A DNA stretch of 64,000 nt from Dongia sedimenti (GCA_030715195.1 JAUYVI010000002.1:124001-188000), one strand, 5' to 3'. Counted from the first letter of the stretch, positions 8,903 through 17,671 are shown. A program made the numbers and translations. Notes: generated by a model from the letters alone, not told the origin.

Positions 8903-10075
8903 TCAGATTTCGGCGACGGCCGCGATCAGCCGATCCAGTTCCGCCGCACTGTTCACGTAATGAACGGAGGCCCGGACCAGTTCCCGTAAACCTCTGGCGG
9001 ACATATCGAAAAGCGTCGAGGAGGCGCCCGAAACCGAGACGTTGATGCGGCGTTGGCTCAAAGCCGCCTTGATCGCGGCGGCGCTGTGCCCGGCCTTGGT
9101 GAAGGTCACGATGCCGCCTTTTTTGCGGCCGATATCATGGACCGTGACGCCGGGCAGCCCGGACAGGCCCTCGCGCAGCCGCGCCGCCTTGGCGGTGAGG
9201 TCGGCCTCGATCGCCGGCATGCCGACCTTGAGCGCATAGTCCGCGGCGGCACCAAGGCCGAGCCGCCCCGCGACATAGCTTTCCCAGTTCTCGAAGCGCC
9301 GCGCATCCTTGCGGATCTCGTAGCGGTCCGGCGCCACCCATTCCGCCGCATGGAGATCGAGGAAGGGCGGCTCCAGCCGCTCGATCCAGTCGCGCTGCAC
9401 ATAGAGGAAACCGGTGCCGCGCGGCCCGCGCAGATACTTCCGCCCGGTCGCCGAGAGCATGGTGCAGCCGATCGCCGCGACATCGATGTCGATCTGCCCG
9501 ACCGACTGGCAGGCATCGAGCAGGAACGGGATGTCGTGCCGCCGCGCCACCGCGCCGATCTCCGCCGCCGGATTCACCAGCCCGCCATTGGTCGGGACAT
9601 GGGTGAAGGAGAGGAGCTTCACCCTCTTGTCGATCATCTTTTCCAGGTCAGGGACGGAGACCTGGCCGGAGTCATCGTTGGGCACGGCCTCGACCACGGC
9701 ACCGGTCTTCTGGGCTATTTGCAGGTAAGAGATTACGTTGCTGGCATATTCGGCGATGCCGGTGAGGATCCGGTCGCCCGGTTGGAACTTGAGCGCATAG
9801 AACGCCATGTCCCAGCCGCGGGTCGCGTTCTCGACCAGCGCGATCTCGTCGGGATGGGCGTTGATCAGCTTGGCGATGGATGAGTAGACCGCCTCCAGCC
9901 GATCGCTCTCCTGGTTCGCCGCCTCGTAGCCGCCGATGCGCGCTTCGAGCTTGAGGTGATCGATGACGGCGTTGAGCACAGGCAGCGGCGGCAGCGAGGA
10001 GCCGGCATTGTTGAAATGCGCCACTTCCGCGCAGCCTGGCGTGTCGGGGCGCAGGCGATCGAGATCGATGGTCAT
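8903..10075 (-). CDS. Class V PLP-dependent aminotransferase / cysteine-desulfurase-like enzyme
   Basis: 390-residue fold-type I PLP enzyme. Key motifs are HFNNAGSS near the N-terminus, FLLDACQSVGQ (D187 for the pyridine nitrogen, Q190) and SATGRKYLRGPRGTGF with the Schiff-base lysine K213. These place it in the class V group with isopenicillin-N epimerase-like and NifS-like enzymes. No active-site cysteine loop of true cysteine desulfurases is evident, and no Fe-S genes are nearby, so the substrate is unknown. ATG at 10075 has GGGGTGA upstream and is preferred over an in-frame GTG at 10084. Confidence 0.8.
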   Translation of the reverse strand: MTIDLDRLRPDTPGCAEVAHFNNAGSSLPPLPVLNAVIDHLKLEARIGGYEAANQESDRLEAVYSSIAKLINAHPDEIALVENATRGWDMAFYALKFQPGDRILTGIAEYASNVISYLQIAQKTGAVVEAVPNDDSGQVSVPDLEKMIDKRVKLLSFTHVPTNGGLVNPAAEIGAVARRHDIPFLLDACQSVGQIDIDVAAIGCTMLSATGRKYLRGPRGTGFLYVQRDWIERLEPPFLDLHAAEWVAPDRYEIRKDARRFENWESYVAGRLGLGAAADYALKVGMPAIEADLTAKAARLREGLSGLPGVTVHDIGRKKGGIVTFTKAGHSAAAIKAALSQRRINVSVSGASSTLFDMSARGLRELVRASVHYVNSAAELDRLIAAVAEI

Positions 10076-10112
10076 GGTGTTCACCCCGTCTTAACTCCCC
10101 TCACTTTCAGAG

Positions 10113-10282
10113 TCCCCTCCCCAAGATTGGGGGAGGGCCAGGGAGGTGGTTGATGCAGCCAGAGCGCTGCCGGATTCTGAGAAGCGAGAGATCCAGCGCT
10201 GGATCATTTCCTCAGCCATCGATCGGATGCATCACAGCCGCATCAACCACCTCCCCCACCCTCCCCCAATCTTGGGGGAGGG
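10113..10282. repeat. Paired inverted intergenic repeat, family 1 (copy 2)
   Basis: The left arm (10113-10160) reads from CCCCTCCCCAAGATTGGGGG to GTGGTTGATGCAGCC. The right arm (10237-10282) is its near-perfect reverse complement. Each arm contains its own short palindrome. A 16-base perfect palindrome, GATCCAGCGCTGGATC (10190-10205), sits between the arms. It lies between two genes on the minus strand, with nothing coding seen in the 230-base gap. Confidence 0.88.
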
Positions 10283-10305
10283 AGTAGAAACGGAATCTTG
10301 GCTGC

Positions 10306-10830
10306 TTAACTGAAATCGATCTGCGCGACCGGCTGGAACCTGGCGAAGCGGTCCTTCAGCAGGCCGCCGTGATAGGCGATCAGCTGGGCGGCGGTCATCA
10401 CGCTGTTGTCGAGCGTGGTGTGCGCGTCCTCGGCCAGGGTGACGTCATAGCCGAGCCCATGCGCCACCCGGCAGGCGGTGTCGATGCAGAAATCGGTCTG
10501 CATGCCGGCCACGACCAGCTTGTCGACCCCGAGCTTCTTCAGCGCCGCATCGAGCCCGGTGTCGCGGAACGAGCTGCAATGATACTTGGTGACGACCGTC
10601 TCGCCGGATTTGGGCGCCACTTCCGGCCGGATCGCGAAGCCTTCGTTGCCTTCATGCAGCGGATCGCCTTCGCCGCCGTCATGGCGGATATGGATGACGG
10701 GAATCCGGGCCGCCCGCGCCTTCTCCAGCAGCGCCTTTGCGTTCTTCAGGAAGGCCTGGTCGTTGTGCGGTGGCTTCTCCTCCATCCACATGCCCTGTTG
10801 GATATCGATCATCAGCAATGCCGTGGTCAT
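10306..10830 (-). CDS. Cysteine hydrolase of the isochorismatase superfamily
   Basis: 174-residue enzyme with the catalytic triad of this superfamily: D9 in LLMIDIQ, K82 in VVTKYHCSS and C115 in GMQTDFCIDT, with the usual GMQTD loop before the cysteine. Members hydrolyse amides or esters such as nicotinamide, N-carbamoylsarcosine or ureidoacrylate. The residue set identifies the fold and mechanism but not the substrate. It is a single-domain protein of normal family length. The neighbours do not point to a pathway. Confidence 0.85.
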   Translation of the reverse strand: MTTALLMIDIQQGMWMEEKPPHNDQAFLKNAKALLEKARAARIPVIHIRHDGGEGDPLHEGNEGFAIRPEVAPKSGETVVTKYHCSSFRDTGLDAALKKLGVDKLVVAGMQTDFCIDTACRVAHGLGYDVTLAEDAHTTLDNSVMTAAQLIAYHGGLLKDRFARFQPVAQIDFS

Positions 10831-10909
10831 GCCAGCCTCACCTGCTCCCGTGAATCCGATGCCTTCTGATAGCGCCGGGCGAGAGCAGGATCAACCCAGG
10901 CGGCAACAC

Positions 10910-11473
10910 TCACTTCTTCAGAATCTCCTCGCAAGCATCCATATCGTTGAGAAGCGCGAAGGTGTCGCCGTGATCGTCCAGGCAGCCCTGCTTCCATTCG
11001 CCGGTGTGCTGTTCGCCGTCGGCTTCGGTGTAGGTCCCCAGTCCGTCCGGCAGATCGTCCTTCCACGCGCCATCATATCGACTGTCCGACCAGGTGAAGA
11101 CTCCGTGTCCATCTTTCTGGCCGTCGCGGTACATCCCCTCATAACGATTGCCGTTGGGCAGGACCGCCGTTCCCTGGCCTTCCAACTTGCCGGCCAAGAC
11201 GCCGCCTGAATTGGTATAGGTCAGGGGGTTGCCCGCGGGATCGGTGTAATGCCAGGCGAGTGTGCCTTCGCCCTCGGCCTTGCCCGACCGGCAGTCGCCC
11301 GACCAGGTCGCGGTCTCGTTGCGTTGCGGGTACGGGTCCCAAACCTGGCAGTTTGGACGCTCCGTATCCATCCACTTGGCGACCTTCAGCTGCTCGGCCT
11401 CCCAGGCCTGCCAGCCCGCGATGCCGACGACCGCCATCGCAATCCCGGCAAGCGCGACCGACGGCCACCGCAT
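10910..11473 (-). CDS. Membrane-anchored MORN-repeat protein
   Basis: 187-residue protein with an N-terminal hydrophobic anchor (about 7-22) and periplasmic-looking remainder. The body contains MORN-like units: YEGMYRDGQKDGHGVF, then YDGAWKDDLPDGLGTY, then HTGEWKQGCLDD, preceded by a degenerate GEGTLAW unit. MORN repeats form open beta-sheet rods that bind lipids or proteins. Two Cys pairs (C43/C60 and C166/C182 approximately) could form disulfides in the periplasm. It starts 5 bases after gcvPB on the same strand, so it may be read from the glycine operon. Function unknown. Confidence 0.75.
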   Translation of the reverse strand: MRWPSVALAGIAMAVVGIAGWQAWEAEQLKVAKWMDTERPNCQVWDPYPQRNETATWSGDCRSGKAEGEGTLAWHYTDPAGNPLTYTNSGGVLAGKLEGQGTAVLPNGNRYEGMYRDGQKDGHGVFTWSDSRYDGAWKDDLPDGLGTYTEADGEQHTGEWKQGCLDDHGDTFALLNDMDACEEILKK

Positions 11474-11478
11474 GCGCC

Positions 11479-13023
11479 CTACTCCGCCGCCTTCTTCGCT
11501 TCCTCCGGCTTCCAGCGCAAATGCGGGCTGCGGGCCGCGAGAGTCTCGTCCAGGCGGCGGCGCGGCGTGTGATACGGGCAGCCTTCGAAATAGGCCTTGT
11601 CGCCCGCCTTCGCGCGCTTCGCGAGACCCTTGACGCTCTCGATGTAGCGGTCGAGGGCGTCGCGGCTTTCGGTCTCGGTCGGCTCCATCAATAGGGCGCC
11701 GTGCACCACCAGCGGAAAGTACATGGTCATCGGGTGATAGCCCTCGTCGATCATCGCCTTGGCGAAATCGAGGGTGGTGACGCCGGTGCCGTCGAGGAAG
11801 CTGTCGTTGAACAAAGCCTCGTGCATGCAGGTGCCCTCGAAGGCCGGGGTCAGCTCGTCCTTCAAGCCGGCCAGCAGGTAGTTGGCGTTGAGGACCGCGT
11901 CGCCCGACACGTGGCGCAGCCCGTCGGCACCGTGGCTCATCATGTAGGCGAGTGCGCGGACGAACATGCCCATCTGGCCGTGAAAGCCTTTCAGGCGGCC
12001 GAACGCCTTGCCGGTTTCGTCATGCTCGACCAGGTCGAACCCGCCCTTGCCGTGGACGACATAGGGCACCGGCGCGTAAGGCGCGAGCGCGTCGGAGAAC
12101 ACGACCGGGCCGGCGCCGGGGCCGCCGCCGCCATGGGGCGTCGAAAAGGTCTTGTGCAGGTTGATGTGCATGGCATCGACGCCGAGATCGCCCGGCCTAA
12201 CGCGGCCGACGATGGCGTTGAAGTTGGCGCCGTCGCAATAGAAGTAGCCGCCGACCGAATGGATCGCCGCGGCCAGCTCCTGGATGTCGTTCTCGAACAG
12301 GCCGCAGGTGTTCGGGTTGGTGATCATGGTGCCGGCGACGTCCGGCCCGAGCTTGGCCTTGAAGGCGGCGACGTCGACCCGGCCGCGGGCATCGGCCGGG
12401 ACCGGATCGACTTCGTAGCCGGCCGCGGCGGCGGTGGCCGGGTTGGTGCCATGGGCGGATTCCGGGACCAGGATGCGCTTGCGCGCATCGCCCTTGGCGA
12501 CCTGCGCCGCGCGGATCGCCAGGATGCCGCAGAGCTCGCCATGGGCGCCCGCCGCCGGCGAGAGCGCCACGGCCGGCATGCCGGTCAGCACCTTCAGCCA
12601 ATGGGCCAGGGTGTCGATCAGCTCCAGCGCGCCCTGCACGGTCGAGACCGGCTGCATCGGATGGAGATCGGCCAGGCCCGGCATCCGCACCGCCTTCTCG
12701 TTGAGGCGCGGGTTGTGCTTCATGGTGCAGGAGCCGAGCGGATAGACCCCCATGTCGATGGCGTAGTTCTTCTGCGAGAGCCGGGTGTAGTGGCGCACCA
12801 CCTGGGGCTCGGAAAGGCCCGGGAGGCCGATCGGGTTCTGCCGCTTCAAGCCGCCGAGGCGGTCCTGGTGCTTGGGCACCTCGGGGACGTCGACGGCGGT
12901 CCGGCCGGCCATGCCCTGCTCGAAGATCAGCGGCTCCTCGAGCATCAGGCCGCGATTGCCGGAGATGGTGCCGGGGCCGGAGCTTGCAGCTGCGGCCACG
13001 GTGCCGCTCGGTCGGTCGGCCAT
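11479..13023 (-). CDS. gcvPB: Glycine dehydrogenase (decarboxylating) subunit 2
   Basis: 514-residue C-terminal half of the split P-protein of the glycine cleavage system. It carries the PLP lysine in INLHKTFSTPHGGGGPG. With GcvPA it decarboxylates glycine and passes the aminomethyl group to the lipoyl arm of GcvH. Its ATG (13021-13023) shares one base with the gcvPA stop (TGATG), so the two subunits are translationally coupled. A longer open frame upstream inside gcvPA is not coding. Confidence 0.95.
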   Translation of the reverse strand: MADRPSGTVAAAASSGPGTISGNRGLMLEEPLIFEQGMAGRTAVDVPEVPKHQDRLGGLKRQNPIGLPGLSEPQVVRHYTRLSQKNYAIDMGVYPLGSCTMKHNPRLNEKAVRMPGLADLHPMQPVSTVQGALELIDTLAHWLKVLTGMPAVALSPAAGAHGELCGILAIRAAQVAKGDARKRILVPESAHGTNPATAAAAGYEVDPVPADARGRVDVAAFKAKLGPDVAGTMITNPNTCGLFENDIQELAAAIHSVGGYFYCDGANFNAIVGRVRPGDLGVDAMHINLHKTFSTPHGGGGPGAGPVVFSDALAPYAPVPYVVHGKGGFDLVEHDETGKAFGRLKGFHGQMGMFVRALAYMMSHGADGLRHVSGDAVLNANYLLAGLKDELTPAFEGTCMHEALFNDSFLDGTGVTTLDFAKAMIDEGYHPMTMYFPLVVHGALLMEPTETESRDALDRYIESVKGLAKRAKAGDKAYFEGCPYHTPRRRLDETLAARSPHLRWKPEEAKKAAE

Positions 13024-14378
13024 CACTTCACCTCCGCGAGGGATTCTTTGAGGGCGGTTTCGAGCGCCGCCATATCCGCTTCGGTCACCGTCTCGGTTGC
13101 CGCGACCAGCAGCAGGTTCTCGAGTTCGGGCTTGCCCGCGACCAGGCGCGCCACGGGAACGCCGCCGAGCACCCGCCGCCTCGCCATGGCTTCGACCACC
13201 GGGATCGCCGGCTTCGGCAGCGCCAGGGTGAACTCGTTGAAGAAGGTCTCGTTCAGGAGCTTCACGCCCGGGATTTTCGCCAGGCGGTCGGCGAGGTTCG
13301 AGGCGGTGGCATGATTGAGCTCGGCCAATCGCTGCAGACCCGCCTCCCCCAACAGCGTCAGGTGAATGGTGAAGGCGAGCGCGCAAAGGCCTGAATTTGT
13401 ACAAATATTCGAGGTCGCCTTCTCGCGGCGGATGTGCTGCTCGCGGGTTGAGAGCGTGAGCACCCAGCCGCGCTTGCCATCGACATCGACGGTCTGGCCG
13501 GCGAGCCGCCCCGGCATCTGCCGCAGGAACTTCTCCTTGCAGGCGAACAGGCCGACGTAAGGGCCGCCGAAGCCAAGGGAATTGCCGATCGACTGCCCTT
13601 CCGCCACGGCGACGTCGCAGCCGGTATTGCCCGGCGCGCGCACCAGGCCATAGGAGATCGCCTCGGTGCAGACCGCGATCACCAGCGCTCCGACGGCATG
13701 CGCTGCCTCGGACAAAGCCGCAAAATCAATCAGATGACCGAAGAAGCTGGGATTCTGGATGACGACACAAGAGGTGTCCTTGTCGATCTTCTTGAGGATG
13801 TCCTCGCGGGCTTCGGGATCGTAGGGCGCGGCGTCGACGGCGAAGCCGGTGTGCTCGCCATAGGTCTCGATCACCTGGCGGTAATGCGGGTGCAGGCTGC
13901 CGGAGATCACCGCCTTCTTCCGGCGGGTGACGCGGTTGGCCATCATCACCGCCTCGACCGTGGCGGTGGCGCCGTCATACATCGAGGCGTTCGCCACATC
14001 CATGCCGGTCAGCAAGGCGACCTGGGTCTGGAACTCGAAGAGGTACTGCAGCGTCCCCTGGGTCACCTCCGGCTGGTAGGGCGTGTAGGAGGTCAGGAAC
14101 TCGCCGCGCTGGATCAGGTGATCGACCGAGGCCGGGACATGGTGGCGGTAGGCGCCGGCGCCCAGGAAGCTCGGCACCGACCCGGTGCCAAGGTTCTTCG
14201 CGGCCATGGCGCCGATCGCGCGCTCGACCTCGAGTTCGCCGGCATGCCGCGGCAGATCGACCGGATCCTTGAGCAGAGCCCCGGCGGGCACGTCGCGATA
14301 AAGGCTCTCGACCGAGGGCACGCCGATCTTGGCCAGCATCGCCCGACGATCCTCGTCGGTCAGCGGGAGATAACGCAT
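13023..14378 (-). CDS. gcvPA: Glycine dehydrogenase (decarboxylating) subunit 1
   Basis: 451-residue N-terminal half of the P-protein, which pairs with GcvPB to make the PLP active site. It starts MRYLPLTDEDRRAML and contains the family motifs SFLGAGAYRHHVP and TPYQPEVTQGTLQ, which place substrate and cofactor. The split A/B form, rather than one 950-residue GcvP, is found in many Rhodospirillales and Gram-positive bacteria. It lies 35 bases after gcvH in the riboswitch-controlled operon. Confidence 0.95.
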   Translation of the reverse strand: MRYLPLTDEDRRAMLAKIGVPSVESLYRDVPAGALLKDPVDLPRHAGELEVERAIGAMAAKNLGTGSVPSFLGAGAYRHHVPASVDHLIQRGEFLTSYTPYQPEVTQGTLQYLFEFQTQVALLTGMDVANASMYDGATATVEAVMMANRVTRRKKAVISGSLHPHYRQVIETYGEHTGFAVDAAPYDPEAREDILKKIDKDTSCVVIQNPSFFGHLIDFAALSEAAHAVGALVIAVCTEAISYGLVRAPGNTGCDVAVAEGQSIGNSLGFGGPYVGLFACKEKFLRQMPGRLAGQTVDVDGKRGWVLTLSTREQHIRREKATSNICTNSGLCALAFTIHLTLLGEAGLQRLAELNHATASNLADRLAKIPGVKLLNETFFNEFTLALPKPAIPVVEAMARRRVLGGVPVARLVAGKPELENLLLVAATETVTEADMAALETALKESLAEVK

Positions 14379-14413
14379 GATTGGGATTCCGTCTTAGTGC
14401 AGGCCATTCTGGC

Positions 14414-14788
14414 TTAAAGACTGGCCACATAGGCCTTGTAGGCCGCCTCATCCATCAGCCCGTCGAGCTCGCTCTTGTTGGCGAGCTTGATCTTGGCGAA
14501 CCAGCCCTTGCCGAGGGCGTCCTCGTTGACGGTGGCCGGCGCGTCGGTGAGCGCATTGTTGACCTCGACCACCTCGCCGCCGATCGGGGCATAGACCTCG
14601 CTCGCCGCCTTCACGGATTCGACCACCGCCAGCTCCTTGCCCTTCTCGATCTTCTTGCCGATCTCGGGCAGCTCGACGAAGACCACGTCGCCCAGCTGCT
14701 CCTGGGCATAGGGGCTGATGCCGACGGTGGCGGTGTCGCCATCGACCAGCACCCATTCATGTTCCTTGCTGTAGCGGATCGCACTCAT
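14414..14788 (-). CDS. gcvH: Glycine cleavage system H protein
   Basis: 124-residue lipoyl carrier that shuttles the aminomethyl intermediate between P, T and L proteins. The lipoylated lysine is K60 in [14 protein letters not shown]. Other hallmarks are RYSKEHEWV at the N-terminus and [12 protein letters not shown]. The start at 14788 has GGGGAG six bases upstream. An in-frame ATG seven codons earlier lacks such a site and is rejected. Confidence 0.96.
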   Translation of the reverse strand: MSAIRYSKEHEWVLVDGDTATVGISPYAQEQLGDVVFVELPEIGKKIEKGKELAVVESVKAASEVYAPIGGEVVEVNNALTDAPATVNEDALGKGWFAKIKLANKSELDGLMDEAAYKAYVASL

Positions 14789-14805
14789 GTCAGACTCCCC
14801 GATGT

Positions 14806-15921
14806 TCAATTGCGGTGATAGCGGTGCTGGACGAAGGGCATCTTGGCGACGCGGGCGGCCAGGGCCTTGCCGCGCACCACCAGGCTGACCGCGTTGCCGA
14901 TGCCGGCCGAAGCGGTCGCGACATAGCCCATGGCGATCGGCTTGCCCAAGGACGGGCCGAAGCCGCCGGAGGTGACCTCGCCGATCTCGCGGCCCTCGTC
15001 ATTGGCGATCTCGGTATGGGCGCGGGCCGGCGCCTTGCCCTCGGGCAGGATGCCGACGCGCTTGCGCGTGACCCCCTCGGCCCACTGCTTCTGCAGCACG
15101 GCGTCGCCCGGGAAGCCGCCCGCCTTGCGCCGCCGCTCGGCGATCGCCCAGGAAAGCCCGGCCTCGACCGGCGTGGTCTTCTCGGTGATGTCGCTGCCAT
15201 AGAGGCAGAGCCCGGCTTCCAGCCGCAGCGAGTCGCGGGCGCCGAGCCCGATCGGCTTCACCTCGGGCTCCTGCAAGAGCGTGCGCGCAAAGGCTTCGGC
15301 GGTGCCGCCCGGCACCGAGATCTCGAACCCGTCCTCGCCGGTATAGCCGGAGCGGGTCGCGTAGCACTTCACGCCCGCGATCTCGAGCGCGGCGCCGGTC
15401 ATGAAGGTCATCTTCGCGCTGGCCGGGGCCAGGCGCGCGACCACCGCGCCCGCCTTCGGCCCCTGCAGCGCCAGCAGCGCGAAATCGTCCAGCCGCTCGA
15501 GTCTGCAATCGGCGGGCAGGCTGGCGGCGATATGCCGATAATCGGCGTCCTTGCAGGCGGCATTGACCACCATGCGCAGGGTTTCGCCGTCGCGGGTCAC
15601 CATCAGGTCGTCGAGGATCCCGCCCTTGGCGTTGGTGAGGAACCCGTAGCGCTGCTGCCCGGATTGCAGCGAGCGGAAATCGTTGGGGCAGAGCTTCTCG
15701 ACCGCGGCGGCCGCGGCGTCATAACTCGGCGCGGTGATGCGGAACTGGCCCATATGCGAGACATCGAACAGGCCGGCAGCGCCGCGCGTGTGCTGGTGCT
15801 CGCCGAGGATGCCCATGGGATACTGGACCGGCATGTCATAGCCGGCGAAGGGCACCATCTTGGCGCCCAGCTCCACATGGAGATCGTGGAGCGGCGTGCG
15901 TTTGAGTGAAGCCTCTGACAA
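14806..15921 (-). CDS. gcvT: Glycine cleavage system aminomethyltransferase (T protein)
   Basis: T protein moves the methylene group to tetrahydrofolate and frees ammonia. It has about 371 residues from a TTG start at 15921, which has GGAGG exactly five bases upstream (15927-15931). A more distal ATG at 15975 would lie inside the riboswitch and is rejected. Motifs: [22 protein letters not shown], and [13 protein letters not shown]. It is the first gene of the operon and directly follows the tandem glycine riboswitch. It is followed by gcvH after 17 bases. Confidence 0.95.
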   Translation of the reverse strand: MSEASLKRTPLHDLHVELGAKMVPFAGYDMPVQYPMGILGEHQHTRGAAGLFDVSHMGQFRITAPSYDAAAAAVEKLCPNDFRSLQSGQQRYGFLTNAKGGILDDLMVTRDGETLRMVVNAACKDADYRHIAASLPADCRLERLDDFALLALQGPKAGAVVARLAPASAKMTFMTGAALEIAGVKCYATRSGYTGEDGFEISVPGGTAEAFARTLLQEPEVKPIGLGARDSLRLEAGLCLYGSDITEKTTPVEAGLSWAIAERRRKAGGFPGDAVLQKQWAEGVTRKRVGILPEGKAPARAHTEIANDEGREIGEVTSGGFGPSLGKPIAMGYVATASAGIGNAVSLVVRGKALAARVAKMPFVQHRYHRN

Positions 15922-15969
15922 AACGTCCTCCGACCGAACAGGGATGCGCAGCTCCCCCTCGCGGCGGAA

Positions 15970-16219
15970 GCGCAACCCCCCTCTGTCCTTGGACCTGAGA
16001 GATTTCCCGGACGTAAATGACGCGCCCCCATCTTACGGAAGGTGGCAGGCGCGCGCCGGGTTTACTCCTTCGGTGGGCCGAGTCGAGACAATGACTCGGC
16101 CGCTTTCCAGAGCTGCATGTCGCCGCGGTCCTTTTGCCTGAGAGTTTCCGGGGGCGGTTGCTCCTTCGGCGTCGGACCACACTCGCCTGAATGCGGCTCG
16201 ATCTCTCCCGCAGGCGACA
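15970..16219 (-). ncRNA. Tandem glycine riboswitch controlling gcvT-gcvH-gcvPA-gcvPB
   Basis: Two glycine aptamers in series, read on the minus strand. Aptamer 1 spans about 16118-16219: P1 pairs TGTCGCC (16213-16219) with GGCGACA (16118-16124), and the conserved CCGAAGGAGCAA is at 16158-16169, followed by GGAAACTCTCAGGCAAAAGG. Aptamer 2 spans about 15970-16110, with CACCGAAGGAGTAAA at 16061-16075 and GGGAAATCTCTCAGGTCCA, then AGGACAGAGG. A short hairpin (GCCGAGTC...GACTCGGC) lies between them. The tandem form is typical of ON switches in front of gcv operons. The expression platform is not obvious; it may act on the gcvT ribosome binding site. Confidence 0.93.
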
Positions 16220-16288
16220 GTGTCGCGCGCACCTTGGGCCGGGCGCGCGACGAGGTCAAGGGGTCAGATGCCGGCGGAGCGCGCGTCG

Positions 16289-16516
16289 CTATTTCTTCTT
16301 GCCGCCGTTGGGGTCGTATTTGAACGAGACCTTGAGCTTGGTGCGGAAGGCTTCGACCTTGCCGTTCTCGATCACCAGATCCTGCTCGATGACTTCGGCG
16401 ACGCGCAGGTCGCGCAAGCTGCGCGAGGCGAGCTTGATCGCCGCCATCGCGGCATCTTCCCAGGACTTGCTGCTGGTCCCGATCAGTTCGAGGACTTTGT
16501 AGACGCTATCGGCCAT
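16289..16516 (-). CDS. Dodecin family flavin-binding protein
   Basis: 75-residue protein of the dodecin family. These assemble as hollow dodecamers that store riboflavin, FMN or related cofactors. MADSVYKVLELIGTSSKSW at the N-terminus, AAMAAIKLASRSLRDLR (helix) and the three-strand pattern ending LKVSFKYD match the family and its usual length of 65-75. The start at 16516 has GGGAGG six bases upstream; an upstream in-frame TTG is rejected. It is transcribed alone, upstream of the glycine operon on the same strand. Confidence 0.92.
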   Translation of the reverse strand: MADSVYKVLELIGTSSKSWEDAAMAAIKLASRSLRDLRVAEVIEQDLVIENGKVEAFRTKLKVSFKYDPNGGKKK

Positions 16517-16658
16517 GCCTGCCTCCCAATGCCTGGGTATGCAGAACGCCCGATCCGGGCCCAAGCTCCCGAACGGGCCTTGGTGGTGCTGGAATGCTAG
16601 GGCCGAAGTGGAGAGGCGTCAAACCGAGTGCTCGATCGGCGTCCGTGCGCGTTCTGCA

Positions 16659-16788
16659 CCGTCAACCCCCACCCCAACCCGCCCCCATCTTGGGGGCGGG
16701 GGACGGATAGAACCATCACTTACCGCAGCGTCTTCAATACAGCCCCTTCCCCCAAGATGGGGGAAGGCCAGGAAGGGGGTTGACGGTT
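16659..16788. repeat. Paired inverted intergenic repeat, family 1 (copy 3)
   Basis: The left arm starts ACCGTCAACCCCCACC and folds around CCCGCCCCCATCTTGGGGGCGGG. The right arm (16743-16788) mirrors it and ends GGGGGTTGACGGT. The arrangement (outer arm, C-rich spacer, inner palindrome, about 50-base centre) matches the copies at 6592-6720 and 10113-10282. It occupies most of the roughly 300-base gap between the lipoprotein and dodecin genes; no gene is seen there. Confidence 0.87.
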
Positions 16789-16814
16789 CCGCTGCTGCGA
16801 GGCCGAAGCGCAGC

Positions 16815-17387
16815 CTATTGCTGCGGGTTGCGGCGGTTGTAGGCCAGTTCCTTCTCGGTCACTTCGAGAAAGACGTAGATCTGGTAGTAGTCGCCGTTCT
16901 CGCCCTTCTGCAGCGGGATCGTCACCGTCGGGTTGTCGACGATCGTGGCGGTCGGCTTGTCGGCGGTGAGCGGGATGGTCACGTCGAACTGCTGGCGGGT
17001 GATCTTCCGGCCGCCCTGGCCGGTCAGGGCGATGACGTAGTTGAACGTCACCTGATCGCCAGTGAGCTTCGGCCCGCGGGACGCGGTGAGCTTGACCAAG
17101 AGATCGCTCACGATCTTGGTCTTCTTGGTGTCGGTGTCCTCGCTATAGATGCATTTCGGCGACACATCGACCAGCTTCGCCTCGAACGCGGTGTCGGTCA
17201 GGTCCTCCGACTCGCCGGCAAAGCGGGTCAGGTAGGCGGCGTCGGGAACCGCCTTCACCGACGGGCAGGGCATCGACTGCTTCGGTGTCTCCGCGCAGGA
17301 CGCCACCGCGAGCAAAACCACAGGCAGCAGGGCGCCCAGCAGAACGCCGCGCCCGATCCGATTGATAGCGCGCGCGCCGGCACCCAT
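16815..17387 (-). CDS. Predicted lipoprotein of unknown function
   Basis: About 190 residues with a signal peptide (GVLLGALLPVVLLAV) and a lipobox ending ASC, so it is likely a lipid-anchored periplasmic protein. The mature part has beta-rich stretches (DQVTFNYVIALTG, KITRQQFDVTIPL) and four cysteines counting the lipid-modified one, two of them close together near the N-terminus. I recognise no enzyme motif. The ATG at 17387 has GGGGGAAGG upstream. An ATG at 17408 is an alternative with a weaker site. Confidence 0.72.
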   Translation of the reverse strand: MGAGARAINRIGRGVLLGALLPVVLLAVASCAETPKQSMPCPSVKAVPDAAYLTRFAGESEDLTDTAFEAKLVDVSPKCIYSEDTDTKKTKIVSDLLVKLTASRGPKLTGDQVTFNYVIALTGQGGRKITRQQFDVTIPLTADKPTATIVDNPTVTIPLQKGENGDYYQIYVFLEVTEKELAYNRRNPQQ

Positions 17388-17431
17388 CACCTTCCCCCGA
17401 TCCGTCATGAATGCTTCACTCGATGAATGCC

Positions 17432-17671
17432 TTATAGGGCCTTGTGCGAGCCGTCGCAGAACGGCTGGCCGCTCGTGTGCTTGCAGCCGCAGAAGAACAC
17501 GCTCTTCGATTCGGTCGCGTCGTATTTCATCGGCGAGAAGGCGGAGCCCTTGTGCGAGCCGTCGCAGAACGGCTGGCTCTTGCTCAAGCCGCAGGCGCAC
17601 CAGAAATAGGCCTTGCCCGCCACCACATCCACCTTGAAGGGCGCCTTCTGCGCCACGTTCGGCTCGGCCAT
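17432..17671 (-). CDS. Double CDGSH-type iron-sulfur protein
   Basis: 79-residue protein with two CDGSH [2Fe-2S] motifs: CACGLSKSQPFCDGSH and CGCKHTSGQPFCDGSH. Each supplies three Cys and one His ligand, as in mitoNEET-type proteins. In single-domain eukaryotic forms two chains pair; here both modules are in one chain. Such proteins act in redox or Fe-S transfer, with unknown partners. The start at 17671 has GAGAGGGA upstream. It shares a divergent 235-base region with ispH, another iron-sulfur enzyme. Confidence 0.93.
   Translation of the reverse strand: MAEPNVAQKAPFKVDVVAGKAYFWCACGLSKSQPFCDGSHKGSAFSPMKYDATESKSVFFCGCKHTSGQPFCDGSHKAL

Noticed and set aside
14789-14809. Upstream ATG start for gcvH adding seven residues
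   Set aside because: The downstream ATG at 14788 has a strong GGGGAG at the right distance, and the added residues are not part of the family.
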